47,199 nucleotides of DNA from Clostridiales bacterium (GTDB lineage Bacteria; Bacteroidota; Bacteroidia; Bacteroidales; Muribaculaceae), in NCBI GenBank assembly GCA_023666645.1, contig JAMPBP010000011.1, positions 1-47,199 of the forward strand. The letters are read 5' to 3'. The stretch's first letter is position 1; each line of letters opens with the position of its first letter. The notes beneath the pieces were generated by a model. That model ran no database searches and was not told the origin of the DNA. It worked only from the letters and a program-made list of their open reading frames with translations. The translations under genes were made by a program, and so were the position numbers. Below are positions 1 to 7,635 of this stretch, piece by piece.

Positions 1-42
1 CTGCGCAAGCTCTGCGACCCCCTCGGCCACGTGATTTTATGA
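1..42 (+). CDS. Possible 3' end of an upstream gene (partial)
   Basis: Reading frame 1 is open from the window edge and ends in TGA after 13 codons (LRKLCDPLGHVIL). It could be the C-terminus of a plus-strand gene starting outside the window. The stretch is far too short to identify and may be open by chance; nothing else supports it. Confidence 0.25.
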   Translation: MRKLCDPLGHVIL

Positions 43-116
43 GACAGGCTCTAAGAAATGGGACTCAGCGGTAGACCAGCATCAATCCAATCTGTCCGAA
101 ACACAATCCGGAAAAA

Positions 117-151
117 GAGGAGGCTGCCTTCACGGTGAAAACAGCCTCCTC
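117..151 (-). terminator. Intrinsic terminator of the FISUMP/BIG2 protein gene
   Basis: A perfect 10-bp inverted repeat, GAGGAGGCTG at 117-126 and CAGCCTCCTC at 142-151, has a further TTCAC/GTGAA pairing inside its loop. Read on the minus strand it is followed by CTTTTTC, a short U-tract, so it serves the minus-strand gene ending at 195. The plus-strand side has no U-tract. Confidence 0.8.
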
Positions 152-194
152 ATCATAATGCGATACTACCGCCGACGGGCAGATCAGTCGAATA

Positions 195-1835
195 TCAAAG
201 TTTTATCTTTATCGACTTGCCGTCAGATCCCTTCAGAATGTACACTCCGCTATCAAGTCGCGCTGCAACCTCCTCACGGGTCACCCCCAGCAGAAGTTTG
301 CGGCCACTTATATCATACACAATATAGCGAGTATCAGCATCGACAGCATCAACAATGGGCGAGGTCACCGCGCTGAGGTTCTTTACAGCGACCGGCCTTA
401 TGGCATAGGCATATTTCAAAGCATAATCCTTTCTGAGCTTTATAGCTTTCAGGGGGTCATCAGAGCTGCTCTTGGTGAACGTGACATAATAACAATCATA
501 TTCAGAACCGGCTACACCCGAGGAAGTGAGGAAAGCCACATCGGCATAATCGGCAGTGTGGTCATTGCCATAACTGTACAAACCTGTACCTATGAACGAC
601 AGCTTATTACCGGTGATCCTGGAAGTCAGCTCCACAAGCATGCGGCCATAGGTGTAACTGTAGGATATCTTCACATCACAGGCATTGAAAAGCTCCTCAA
701 ACTGCGTACGCGACGGTGTGCTCCACCCCTGCCCGAGCTCGGCGGCTGCAGCATCACAATTCGGATCTCCACCCCATTCGTCGACCAATGGATTGGAGTA
801 AAACCACGATGAACTGTTTTCAGGATAAGGGGACAGACCGCCGAACAGGTAATGACGTCCACGAGGATGATCGGCATCTACGCCAAGATTATTGTCGGCC
901 CACAACACCTCTGTTCCCATATCAATAAGTCGAAGTGTGTAATCATCAGCATTATTGACAAAAATTCTGCAAGTAGCCGACAGGTCGGTGCCATCGGTAG
1001 TGGTGGCGGTAACTTCACATTCACCCACAGCGACAGCTGTCACTGTTCCATCAGCATCAACAGTCGCGACATTGGTATCACTCGAGCTCCAAGCCAGTGT
1101 CTTGACCTTAGCATCGGCAGGCAGTACCGTGGCATTCAATTTCTCCTGTTTACCTACAGCAATAGTCAGAATCGACTCGTTAAGTTGCACTCCGGTCACC
1201 TTGACACCTGGCAAAGAAACAGCACGCAGCGGATAGGCATACTGAAGTCCCGTTTGCTTGCGCGCAAGTATCGATGGCCAAGAAGTTTTGGCATTATAAT
1301 TCATGTAGTAGCAATTGTAGGATGTTCCTACATCGCCGGTCGAAGTAAGATATAACACAGCATCGGGTGTTTGTACAACACCGTCAAGCATATAGCCGAT
1401 ACCGGTAAAACGCAACTCATTACCGGTAGCTGTCGATTTAAGAATAAAAACACCATGTGTTTCTCCATTGATCTCGACAGTCTCATACCTACGTGTACAC
1501 GCGTTCAACAAATCGCGGAACTGTTGCTCGGTAGGAGTTGAGTACCCCTCACCATAAAGTGCGGTAACGGCATCCAACGACGAATCGCCATTCCAGTTTC
1601 TAACTGTGATGGCAGGAGCATCGGCCAACTTTGAAGCCCCGTTGGCGCTGTCGACCGGTCCAGTGGCACCGGGACGGTAATAGGAACCAAGCGGGTGAGC
1701 ATCGTCCACCCCTAAATTCTCGGTTGCCCAGAGTACCCCAGTACCCATATCCACAAATTCGGGCATACATGTAGCACTACCACAAAACAGAATTGCACAC
1801 AAAACCGGCAATACAGCGATAAATTTCTTAATCAT
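195..1835 (-). CDS. Exported protein with two FISUMP-like domains around a BIG2 Ig-like domain
   Basis: 546 residues with a signal peptide (MIKKFIAVLPVLCAILFCGS, about 1-23). Two related segments of roughly 180 residues, about 25-205 and 300-490, share the pattern VDMGT.VLWA..NLGVD...P.G..Y, then STP..QF..L.NAC, TGN.L.F.G and YDCYYV/YNCYYM. This resembles the FISUMP repeat of Fibrobacter and Bacteroidetes surface proteins. Between them, about 213-293, is a bacterial Ig-like group 2 domain (LAWSSSDTNVATVDADGTVT). The C-terminus (IYDISGRKL, then GVYILKGSDGKSIKIKL) resembles a short type IX secretion sorting tail. The protein is probably surface-exposed or secreted; ligand unknown. It stands alone between its own promoter and terminator. 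Confidence 0.8.
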   Translation of the reverse strand: MIKKFIAVLPVLCAILFCGSATCMPEFVDMGTGVLWATENLGVDDAHPLGSYYRPGATGPVDSANGASKLADAPAITVRNWNGDSSLDAVTALYGEGYSTPTEQQFRDLLNACTRRYETVEINGETHGVFILKSTATGNELRFTGIGYMLDGVVQTPDAVLYLTSTGDVGTSYNCYYMNYNAKTSWPSILARKQTGLQYAYPLRAVSLPGVKVTGVQLNESILTIAVGKQEKLNATVLPADAKVKTLAWSSSDTNVATVDADGTVTAVAVGECEVTATTTDGTDLSATCRIFVNNADDYTLRLIDMGTEVLWADNNLGVDADHPRGRHYLFGGLSPYPENSSSWFYSNPLVDEWGGDPNCDAAAAELGQGWSTPSRTQFEELFNACDVKISYSYTYGRMLVELTSRITGNKLSFIGTGLYSYGNDHTADYADVAFLTSSGVAGSEYDCYYVTFTKSSSDDPLKAIKLRKDYALKYAYAIRPVAVKNLSAVTSPIVDAVDADTRYIVYDISGRKLLLGVTREEVAARLDSGVYILKGSDGKSIKIKL

Positions 1836-1881
1836 GATTGATTATTACTTTTGATATTAAATAAAATTGAAAGATACGGTA

Positions 1882-1913
1882 CAAAAGTAGTAAATCAGGA
1901 CCCCGTTAACAAA
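1882..1913 (-). promoter_or_regulatory. Bacteroides-type promoter of the FISUMP/BIG2 gene
   Basis: On the minus strand TACTTTTG (1889-1882) matches the -7 consensus TAnnTTTG, and TTTG (1913-1910) lies 20 nt upstream as the -33 box. The start codon is about 45 nt downstream. Confidence 0.75.
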
Positions 1914-1993
1914 AAAAAAAAACATTAACATTTTTAAATACCACTAATAAGTAAATTGGATGAGCATCGATGTAGTTGTTGACTGAGATAAAT

Positions 1994-2039
1994 TGAAAAC
2001 GGGTGAAAACCTAACAATGAAGGTTCTCACCCGTTTTCA
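1994..2039 (-). terminator. Long hairpin downstream of the PL11 lyase gene
   Basis: A 19-bp inverted repeat with one mismatch (1994-2012 against 2021-2039) lies about 140 nt past the lyase stop codon and before the next gene's promoter. On the minus strand a nine-T run comes just before the hairpin rather than after it, and only ATTTAT follows. It is therefore a probable terminator or 3'-end stabiliser but not a canonical one. The remaining gap sequence between 1836 and 2177 holds only this hairpin and the promoter. Confidence 0.6.
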
Positions 2040-2177
2040 GGAACTAAAAAAAAATACGCGACTAGAATTATCTGATATACTATATAAAAACAACCATTAT
2101 CAGTTATATCTCAATTCCGCAATACAACCGCCGATCCCAAGTCCAAAGTGACAATACGAGATAGACGGGAATTTACA

Positions 2178-4241
2178 CTATTTGATATAAATCTTCTTTC
2201 CATGCTGAATATATATACCGGCGCGTGGATTGACAACCTTGCGTCCCATCAGATCATAGATGGTATCATCATTATATTCGGGAGTCTTGTCAAATATCAC
2301 ATCGTCCACTCCCGCTGTATAACCACCGGCCTCCCAGGCTTCGCTATCACTCCCGAGGTCACTTCCAAGGTAATAGCCGGTGTGGGTGGGTTGATTGTAG
2401 CCTATATTCTGGTTCAACGCACTCATAAGGTACACATGGTCGGTCATGAGCCACGGGAAACGATGCTCTGAAGGATACCAGCTTGTGAAAATCTTCAGGT
2501 CCTTGGTCTTTGTGGCATCAGGATATATTATCTCCTCACGCCAGTCACCGAGAATATCGCCATAGAACGAGGGATTTTCTTTCGTACCGTTAATATCGGC
2601 TACATCGAAACGATAAACGGTGAATACACGTCCCTTCTTGTAGTTGTCAATCTTCACCCCACTGAACACCTGGCGGTTGAGCCCCCCATCAAACCATATG
2701 GCCATATTGCATGATGACGGTTTATCACCCACATCGTTACCGTCGATGTCGAAAACATGACTGCCATACCACCACATCTCACAGCCTGGAGTAGCAGGAT
2801 TGATATCGGCTATGCAAGCGCGACCCATATCGTTGTCGGTGGCTCCGACATGTGAATATAATATCTCACCCGTCGCGGCATCGCGAAGTGCCACCTCTGT
2901 CCTGCCGGTCTCAAAGCAAGAATATATCTGAAGCCCCTCACGGGAAGGAATGAACTTGCCCAGATGCAGAGCGTCACCATGCCCCAGACGGGTAGTATAC
3001 AACCCCACTCCATCATGGTCGACAACCATAGAGCCATATACTATCTCATCGAAACCATCCCCATCGACATCACCGGTACTCAGAGAGTGAAATCCCTGTG
3101 CGGCATATTGGGAATAGGACCTTCCATCCTTTCCTTTCTCATTACGGGCCGTGTCGAAATTCCACCTGCGTGTGAGTTTCCCATCACGATAGTCCCATGC
3201 CTCAATCACCGAGCGTGCATATACGCCACGACCTAAAATCAGAGACGGGAGTTTGCCATCGACACATGCTACTCCTACACGCAGACTATGAGCTCGCTTA
3301 AAATAGTTGTCACCCCAATCCTCACTCTTGCCACGCGTAATGAAATTGTCACGTGCGAGCTCACGTCCGGTTTCCCCATCGACGATCGAGAAAAATTCGG
3401 GACCACGTCCTATATAGTTGGCTCCCGCAGTGCGATAATCAGTGACCCCGTCGCCATCGGTATCGCCAATCTCCGCCCCATCACCAAAGATAGTTCCCTC
3501 ACCGGTCTTTATACCCATCTCAGCCTTACCATCACCGTCAAAATCGGCAATGGCGAACGAAGAGCTGTTGCCCAAAATAATATTGGGTCCAGAGCAAACT
3601 CGCCACATGAAAGTACCGTCAAGTCTGTAAGCTTCATACAGCACAGTGTGACGCACATTCAGGGGTGAGGCTCCGGCTCCGGTACCATCACTGCTGCCAT
3701 GTGAGAGAAGACGCTTCACTACAATCTCCATGATACCGTCACCATCGAGGTCACCGACACTTACATCGTTGGCCTGGTAACTGATTGTATCAAGGCTGCA
3801 CACCGTGGAGGTTTCCTTCAGCGAAATCGTAATATATGGTTTCGCAGCATTGATATCCTTTGCTTTGATTTCAAGACTGGCGATTGTCTCGCTGCTTCCC
3901 GCATATGTGAGACGATATGTCAAATCGGGACAACGCCCTGAAAGCGTAAGACCTGAATCCTGAAAGTTGGTGACTGTTATGGGTTCAGAGTTGAGTTTCA
4001 CCTCTGCTTTCCCCTTGTATTTGCGATAGATATCAAAAGCAGTGGATTCATCATCGCCCGGAAGCATGCGCCATGTCACAAGCACCTTCCCGGTGTGATT
4101 GCTATACTCACCATAGGAAGCATTGTCAACTTTACATGCCGACCACCACATGGAGCGCTCGTTCATCTTGTCCAACTGGGCATTTGCCACTCCAGCAACA
4201 AGCGAAAATAACAACAGAGATAGAATTGACTTTATTTTCAT
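2178..4241 (-). CDS. Rhamnogalacturonan lyase, polysaccharide lyase family 11
   Basis: 687 residues with a signal peptide (MKIKSILSLLLFSLVAGVANA, cleavage near 21). The N-terminal beta domain starts with MNERSMWWSACKVDN. The propeller body carries calcium-binding DxDGDG loops at about 164-169 (GDLDGDG), 233-238 (ADFDGDG), 260-265 (DTDGDG) and near 395 (GDVDGDG). This pattern, with GRGPEFFSIVDGETG and WGDNYFKRAHS, is typical of PL11 (YesW/YesX-like) enzymes that cleave rhamnogalacturonan I in pectin by beta-elimination. The tail (IYDLMGRKVVNPRAGIYIQHGKK) resembles a short type IX sorting signal, suggesting secretion or surface display. No SusC/SusD pair is adjacent, so this is an isolated lyase and not part of a visible utilisation locus. 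Confidence 0.92.
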   Translation of the reverse strand: MKIKSILSLLLFSLVAGVANAQLDKMNERSMWWSACKVDNASYGEYSNHTGKVLVTWRMLPGDDESTAFDIYRKYKGKAEVKLNSEPITVTNFQDSGLTLSGRCPDLTYRLTYAGSSETIASLEIKAKDINAAKPYITISLKETSTVCSLDTISYQANDVSVGDLDGDGIMEIVVKRLLSHGSSDGTGAGASPLNVRHTVLYEAYRLDGTFMWRVCSGPNIILGNSSSFAIADFDGDGKAEMGIKTGEGTIFGDGAEIGDTDGDGVTDYRTAGANYIGRGPEFFSIVDGETGRELARDNFITRGKSEDWGDNYFKRAHSLRVGVACVDGKLPSLILGRGVYARSVIEAWDYRDGKLTRRWNFDTARNEKGKDGRSYSQYAAQGFHSLSTGDVDGDGFDEIVYGSMVVDHDGVGLYTTRLGHGDALHLGKFIPSREGLQIYSCFETGRTEVALRDAATGEILYSHVGATDNDMGRACIADINPATPGCEMWWYGSHVFDIDGNDVGDKPSSCNMAIWFDGGLNRQVFSGVKIDNYKKGRVFTVYRFDVADINGTKENPSFYGDILGDWREEIIYPDATKTKDLKIFTSWYPSEHRFPWLMTDHVYLMSALNQNIGYNQPTHTGYYLGSDLGSDSEAWEAGGYTAGVDDVIFDKTPEYNDDTIYDLMGRKVVNPRAGIYIQHGKKIYIK

Positions 4242-4264
4242 GATATGATTGGTTAAGAATAAGG

Positions 4265-4297
4265 CAAAGATATATACGACTTAACCTAATATGCAAG
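4265..4297 (-). promoter_or_regulatory. Likely promoter of the PL11 lyase gene
   Basis: TATCTTTG (minus strand, 4272-4265) fits the -7 consensus. CTTG at 4297-4294, 21 nt upstream, is a weak -33 match. The start codon lies about 24 nt downstream of the -7 box. Confidence 0.55.
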
Positions 4298-4377
4298 AGC
4301 TACTACCCACTCTTGACACCATCAATTCAAAATTGGTCAAATTTCCCCCTTTGGTTGCACAAAATACAGCACTGTTA

Positions 4378-5121
4378 TCACCGGCAGAAACGCCTCATAC
4401 AGTTCATCACCCCACTGCCGAAAAGACGTTCCATATGTCCACTTGCCTCCATGGCGGCAGTGGGCATGCAATGCAGATGAGGGGTATCAATCAACGCGAT
4501 GTCATCACACATATTAAGTGCTATATCGAGCTCATGGGTTGAGAACAGGATGCATTTCCCCTCATCATGGGCAAGTGAAGCCAGCAGCTCACACAATTCA
4601 TAACGGTTGGGAAGATCGAGAAACGATGTGGGCTCATCGAGCAGAATCACCGGAGTGGACTGTGCCAGGGCTCGGGCTATCATCACTCGCTGACACTCAC
4701 CATCGCTCATGGTATCGAGCGGGCGGTCTACATACTCAGCCATACCCACCGAATCCAACGATTGTTCCACCACCTGCCTGTCGCAGTCACTGAGTTGTCC
4801 TATCCAGTTGGTATAAGGGGCTCGCCCTATGGCCACAACATCACGGCATGTGAGATTGGGCACACGTGGACGCCGTGTCGACACATAGGCAAGATTGCGG
4901 GCCATGACCTCGGGTGTCATGCCTGCTGCCGATTTTCCATTAAGCAACACTTCTCCACAATAAGAGCGGTGTAGACCGGCAACAGCACGCAGAAGCGTGG
5001 ACTTTCCGCTGCCGTTACGGCCTATCAAGGCCGTAAGCCGCGAGTCGCCAATAGTCACGTCGACATCGTCAAGCAATAGTCGCGAGTTATATCCTACTGA
5101 AAACTGTCTCAACTCTATCAT
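4378..5121 (-). CDS. ABC transporter ATP-binding protein, FecE/BtuD type
   Basis: 247 residues. Walker A is GRNGSGKST (about 34-42), the signature motif is the variant MSDGECQRV, Walker B is VILLDEPTS, and the switch His is in STHELD. It is the ATPase partner of the FecCD-type permease just upstream; the two genes overlap by 4 nt (ATGA at 5118-5121), indicating translational coupling. Family members power import of cobalamin, haem or ferric siderophores from the periplasm. The substrate cannot be read from the ATPase; the BtuG-like propeller upstream makes a corrinoid plausible. Confidence 0.88.
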   Translation of the reverse strand: MIELRQFSVGYNSRLLLDDVDVTIGDSRLTALIGRNGSGKSTLLRAVAGLHRSYCGEVLLNGKSAAGMTPEVMARNLAYVSTRRPRVPNLTCRDVVAIGRAPYTNWIGQLSDCDRQVVEQSLDSVGMAEYVDRPLDTMSDGECQRVMIARALAQSTPVILLDEPTSFLDLPNRYELCELLASLAHDEGKCILFSTHELDIALNMCDDIALIDTPHLHCMPTAAMEASGHMERLFGSGVMNCMRRFCR

Positions 5122-6101
5122 CGCGCTGTAAATGATTTATTTCTGATTATCACCCATATTACTACCGGAATGCCTACCAGCGAAGTGATGGCATTGAGCG
5201 GGAGAGTAAACATCTTTGACAATAGATCACAACAAAGCAGTACCGACGCTCCGGTTAACATAGTTCCGGGAACAAGCACTTTATGGTCACTGCTATTGAA
5301 GAGCATTCGTGTGATATGGGGCATGGCAAGACCAATGAAACCTATAGGTCCGCAAAAGGCTGTAACCGTTCCGGCAAGCAACGTGGTGGACAGGAACAGG
5401 AATTGGCGTGACCGTTTGATATCAAGGCCCATTGTCACAGCATAATCCTCGCCAAAAAGCAACATGTTAAGTGGCTTGATTGTCCACACCGCCAGCAACA
5501 GCCCGGCAACAACCGATGGTATCAGGATATACAGCTGTGACCGGGTGACATCCCCCAGCGCACCCATGGTCCATATCACATAAGCCTTGAGCGACTGGTC
5601 ATCACTCAGATATTGTAATATCTGAACTACCGCACTGACACCCGAAGAGAACATCATCCCCAAAATCAGTATGACCATAATGTCCTTGATGCGGTGACCC
5701 ACTGCGGCGATTATCAGAAGCACCGCCGCCGCCCCGAACCACGCACCGCCGGCTATCCCCAACGGGAGCGATACTCCGGCAAGCACGACAAGAGCCACGC
5801 CAAGACTCGCACCGGCACTGATGCCGAGCACATAGGGACCGGCCAAAGGGTTGCGGAACAGAGTCTGCATCTGCAGTCCGCTCACTGACAATGCCGCCCC
5901 GGCGAAAAGCGCCACGATAGCCTTCAGCAACCTTATGTCAAGTATTATCTTGGCCGTGGTGGGATCACAATCTCCACCGGTGATTGCTTTCCACACGTCA
6001 CTTATCGATATATTCACCGCACCAACCGACACATCGACACAAATAAGGACGAGTAGCAGAACCGATAATATCAGGAATCGTAACGATCTGTTCAACACCA
6101 T
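5118..6101 (-). CDS. FecCD-family ABC transporter permease (BtuC/FecD type)
   Basis: 327 residues, the usual length for BtuC-type permeases, with about ten hydrophobic segments. Family motifs include GAALSVSGLQMQTLFRNPLA, the conserved coupling-region segment GPIGFIGLAMPHITR, and ADLL-like CDLLSK near the end. It forms the membrane channel of a type II importer for corrinoids, haem or iron chelates. It lies 31 nt downstream of the beta-propeller gene and overlaps the ATPase gene. No periplasmic binding protein (BtuF/FecB) is encoded in the cluster, so it must be elsewhere or replaced. Confidence 0.88.
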   Translation of the reverse strand: MVLNRSLRFLILSVLLLVLICVDVSVGAVNISISDVWKAITGGDCDPTTAKIILDIRLLKAIVALFAGAALSVSGLQMQTLFRNPLAGPYVLGISAGASLGVALVVLAGVSLPLGIAGGAWFGAAAVLLIIAAVGHRIKDIMVILILGMMFSSGVSAVVQILQYLSDDQSLKAYVIWTMGALGDVTRSQLYILIPSVVAGLLLAVWTIKPLNMLLFGEDYAVTMGLDIKRSRQFLFLSTTLLAGTVTAFCGPIGFIGLAMPHITRMLFNSSDHKVLVPGTMLTGASVLLCCDLLSKMFTLPLNAITSLVGIPVVIWVIIRNKSFTAR

Positions 6102-6132
6102 GCAAATACTGTTTTGAGAAGCCCGGTAGTCC

Positions 6133-7428
6133 TCAGAACCTCCTCTTGATGATCAATCCGTTATTCAACTTAACGACATTAAGGCCTTTGAAGGGAGTCG
6201 ACGATTGCATGCCTGCGACACTATAATATACAGCCCCTTCGAGCGATTCTGAATCCATAACAACATCATCAACACTACCCCACCCGGTAGGTTGCAATGC
6301 CAGCATATGCGAGGGATTGGTATACACCTTGTATTTATTCACATAGCTGCCATCGGGGGTCCACTGATACAGGTAGCCCGACTCGGCATTGCCATTGGCA
6401 TCTGTAGCATATATATACCCTGAGTAAGGATTGACATATATTCCATAGGGAGTGACCATATTCTTAATATCCTCCATCACTGTTCCCGGCAACTCTGCGC
6501 TTACACCTTTGACACCATGGGAACTGAAAACCTCGATGGGATCGATTGTGGCATAATTATATATAAAGTTACCTATTGCGAAAGAAAAAGTTGACCCTAC
6601 AATATAGAAGTCACCATTCTTTGCAGCACAATTGTAGGTTGAGGCACAATCAAGCTTGACACAACAGTCGGCAGCCGTTGCGCCATTGAGGACCTGCTCA
6701 CAATCCATTATTATAGTAGCAGCCTGAACTGCATAATAATCGCCGGGCGAATTGATGCAGATATACTTGCCATTGATCGAGATGTTGCCGTAAAGGTTGG
6801 GCTGACCGGTATCGATCGTGCGCTCAACAAGCATAGTGCCCGCATCGACAATACTCACAGTCGACTCATAGTCACCGGTTTCCATCGAATGGTAGCTACC
6901 CGAATTGCCTACGAACAGTTTCCCTTTGTAATACACAATGCCCTCCGGCTCATAACCAACCTCGGTCGCAGCCACAATCCGGTAGGTCTCGGTATCGATT
7001 TTGGCGACAAGACCCTTGGTGAAGGTCACCTCCTTGCCGTCAACATAACAGGAGTTGCCATAAGAAGTGACGTAGAGATATCGTCCGTCGGTTGCAAGAT
7101 GCCGGTTATTGGCTATCCCGTCAACAGCAGCCACAGCCCGGCACGACCCGTCGACAAACTGGATTAAATCGGACCCCGAAACAGCGATGGCGATTAACCC
7201 TGGCTTTACTTCGATAATATCATTTGGGGTATCACCGAGCTTGCTGCCGTTAACCTCCCGGAACCACTGATTGCTCACGATACGGTCATTCACAAAATAG
7301 GATATACGTCCATTGTCTGATTGCCATATCCCCTCATCAACCACGATTATCTTTTCCTCAGCTACAGAAAACATTGTCACAAATGACATCATGACACAAC
7401 TTACAAAAGCAATTACGCACCTTCTCAT
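6133..7428 (-). CDS. YncE/BtuG-like beta-propeller protein linked to a FecCD importer
   Basis: 431 residues with an apparent signal peptide (MRRCVIAFVSCVMMSFVTMF, cleavage near 23). There is no lipobox Cys at the cleavage region, so it reads as a type I rather than lipoprotein signal. Repeated blades show the YncE style: NNRHLATDGRYLYVTSYG, EPEGIVYYKGKLFVGNSG, STVSIVDAGTMLVERTID and PYGIYVNPYSGYIYATD. Bacteroides BtuG, a surface propeller that captures vitamin B12 for BtuB, belongs to this broad family, and the neighbouring permease and ATPase are BtuC/BtuD-like. The C-terminus (YYSVAGMQSSTPFKGLNVVK, ending in KRRF) resembles a short type IX sorting tail. A role in corrinoid or iron-chelate capture is inference. 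Confidence 0.7.
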   Translation of the reverse strand: MRRCVIAFVSCVMMSFVTMFSVAEEKIIVVDEGIWQSDNGRISYFVNDRIVSNQWFREVNGSKLGDTPNDIIEVKPGLIAIAVSGSDLIQFVDGSCRAVAAVDGIANNRHLATDGRYLYVTSYGNSCYVDGKEVTFTKGLVAKIDTETYRIVAATEVGYEPEGIVYYKGKLFVGNSGSYHSMETGDYESTVSIVDAGTMLVERTIDTGQPNLYGNISINGKYICINSPGDYYAVQAATIIMDCEQVLNGATAADCCVKLDCASTYNCAAKNGDFYIVGSTFSFAIGNFIYNYATIDPIEVFSSHGVKGVSAELPGTVMEDIKNMVTPYGIYVNPYSGYIYATDANGNAESGYLYQWTPDGSYVNKYKVYTNPSHMLALQPTGWGSVDDVVMDSESLEGAVYYSVAGMQSSTPFKGLNVVKLNNGLIIKRRF

Positions 7429-7531
7429 TATATATTACATGTAGGGTTAAAAACAATGCAAAACAAACCTCAAATCCTAACGTATCAACATGTTTAAATG
7501 AACACATCGTTTATTCAGCGTTTTGCGACTA

Positions 7532-7561
7532 CAAAGCTACATTTTTTTATTCATTTACAAC
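7532..7561 (-). promoter_or_regulatory. Candidate promoter of the propeller/FecCD operon
   Basis: TAGCTTTG (minus strand, 7539-7532) fits the -7 consensus, with GTTG at 7561-7558 as a possible -33 box 18 nt upstream. The leader to the start at 7428 would be about 95 nt. I see no B12-box or other cobalamin-riboswitch core in it. Confidence 0.5.
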
Positions 7562-7591
7562 TTGTTCAAGAGCAAACTTTTCGTACTTTTG
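7562..7591 (+). promoter_or_regulatory. Candidate promoter of the phosphoethanolamine transferase gene
   Basis: TACTTTTG at 7584-7591 fits the -7 consensus and TTG at 7562-7564 lies 19 nt upstream. The start codon is at 7636. It overlaps the divergent promoter of the propeller operon back to back. Confidence 0.6.
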
Positions 7592-7635
7592 TAAATGGTA
7601 GAAAAAAATTCCGTTCAAAAACACCAACATAGACA

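Noticed and set aside
7429-7635. Cobalamin riboswitch upstream of the BtuG-like operon
   Set aside because: I looked for the B12 box and extended paired core on the minus strand and found neither; the leader is only about 95 nt.
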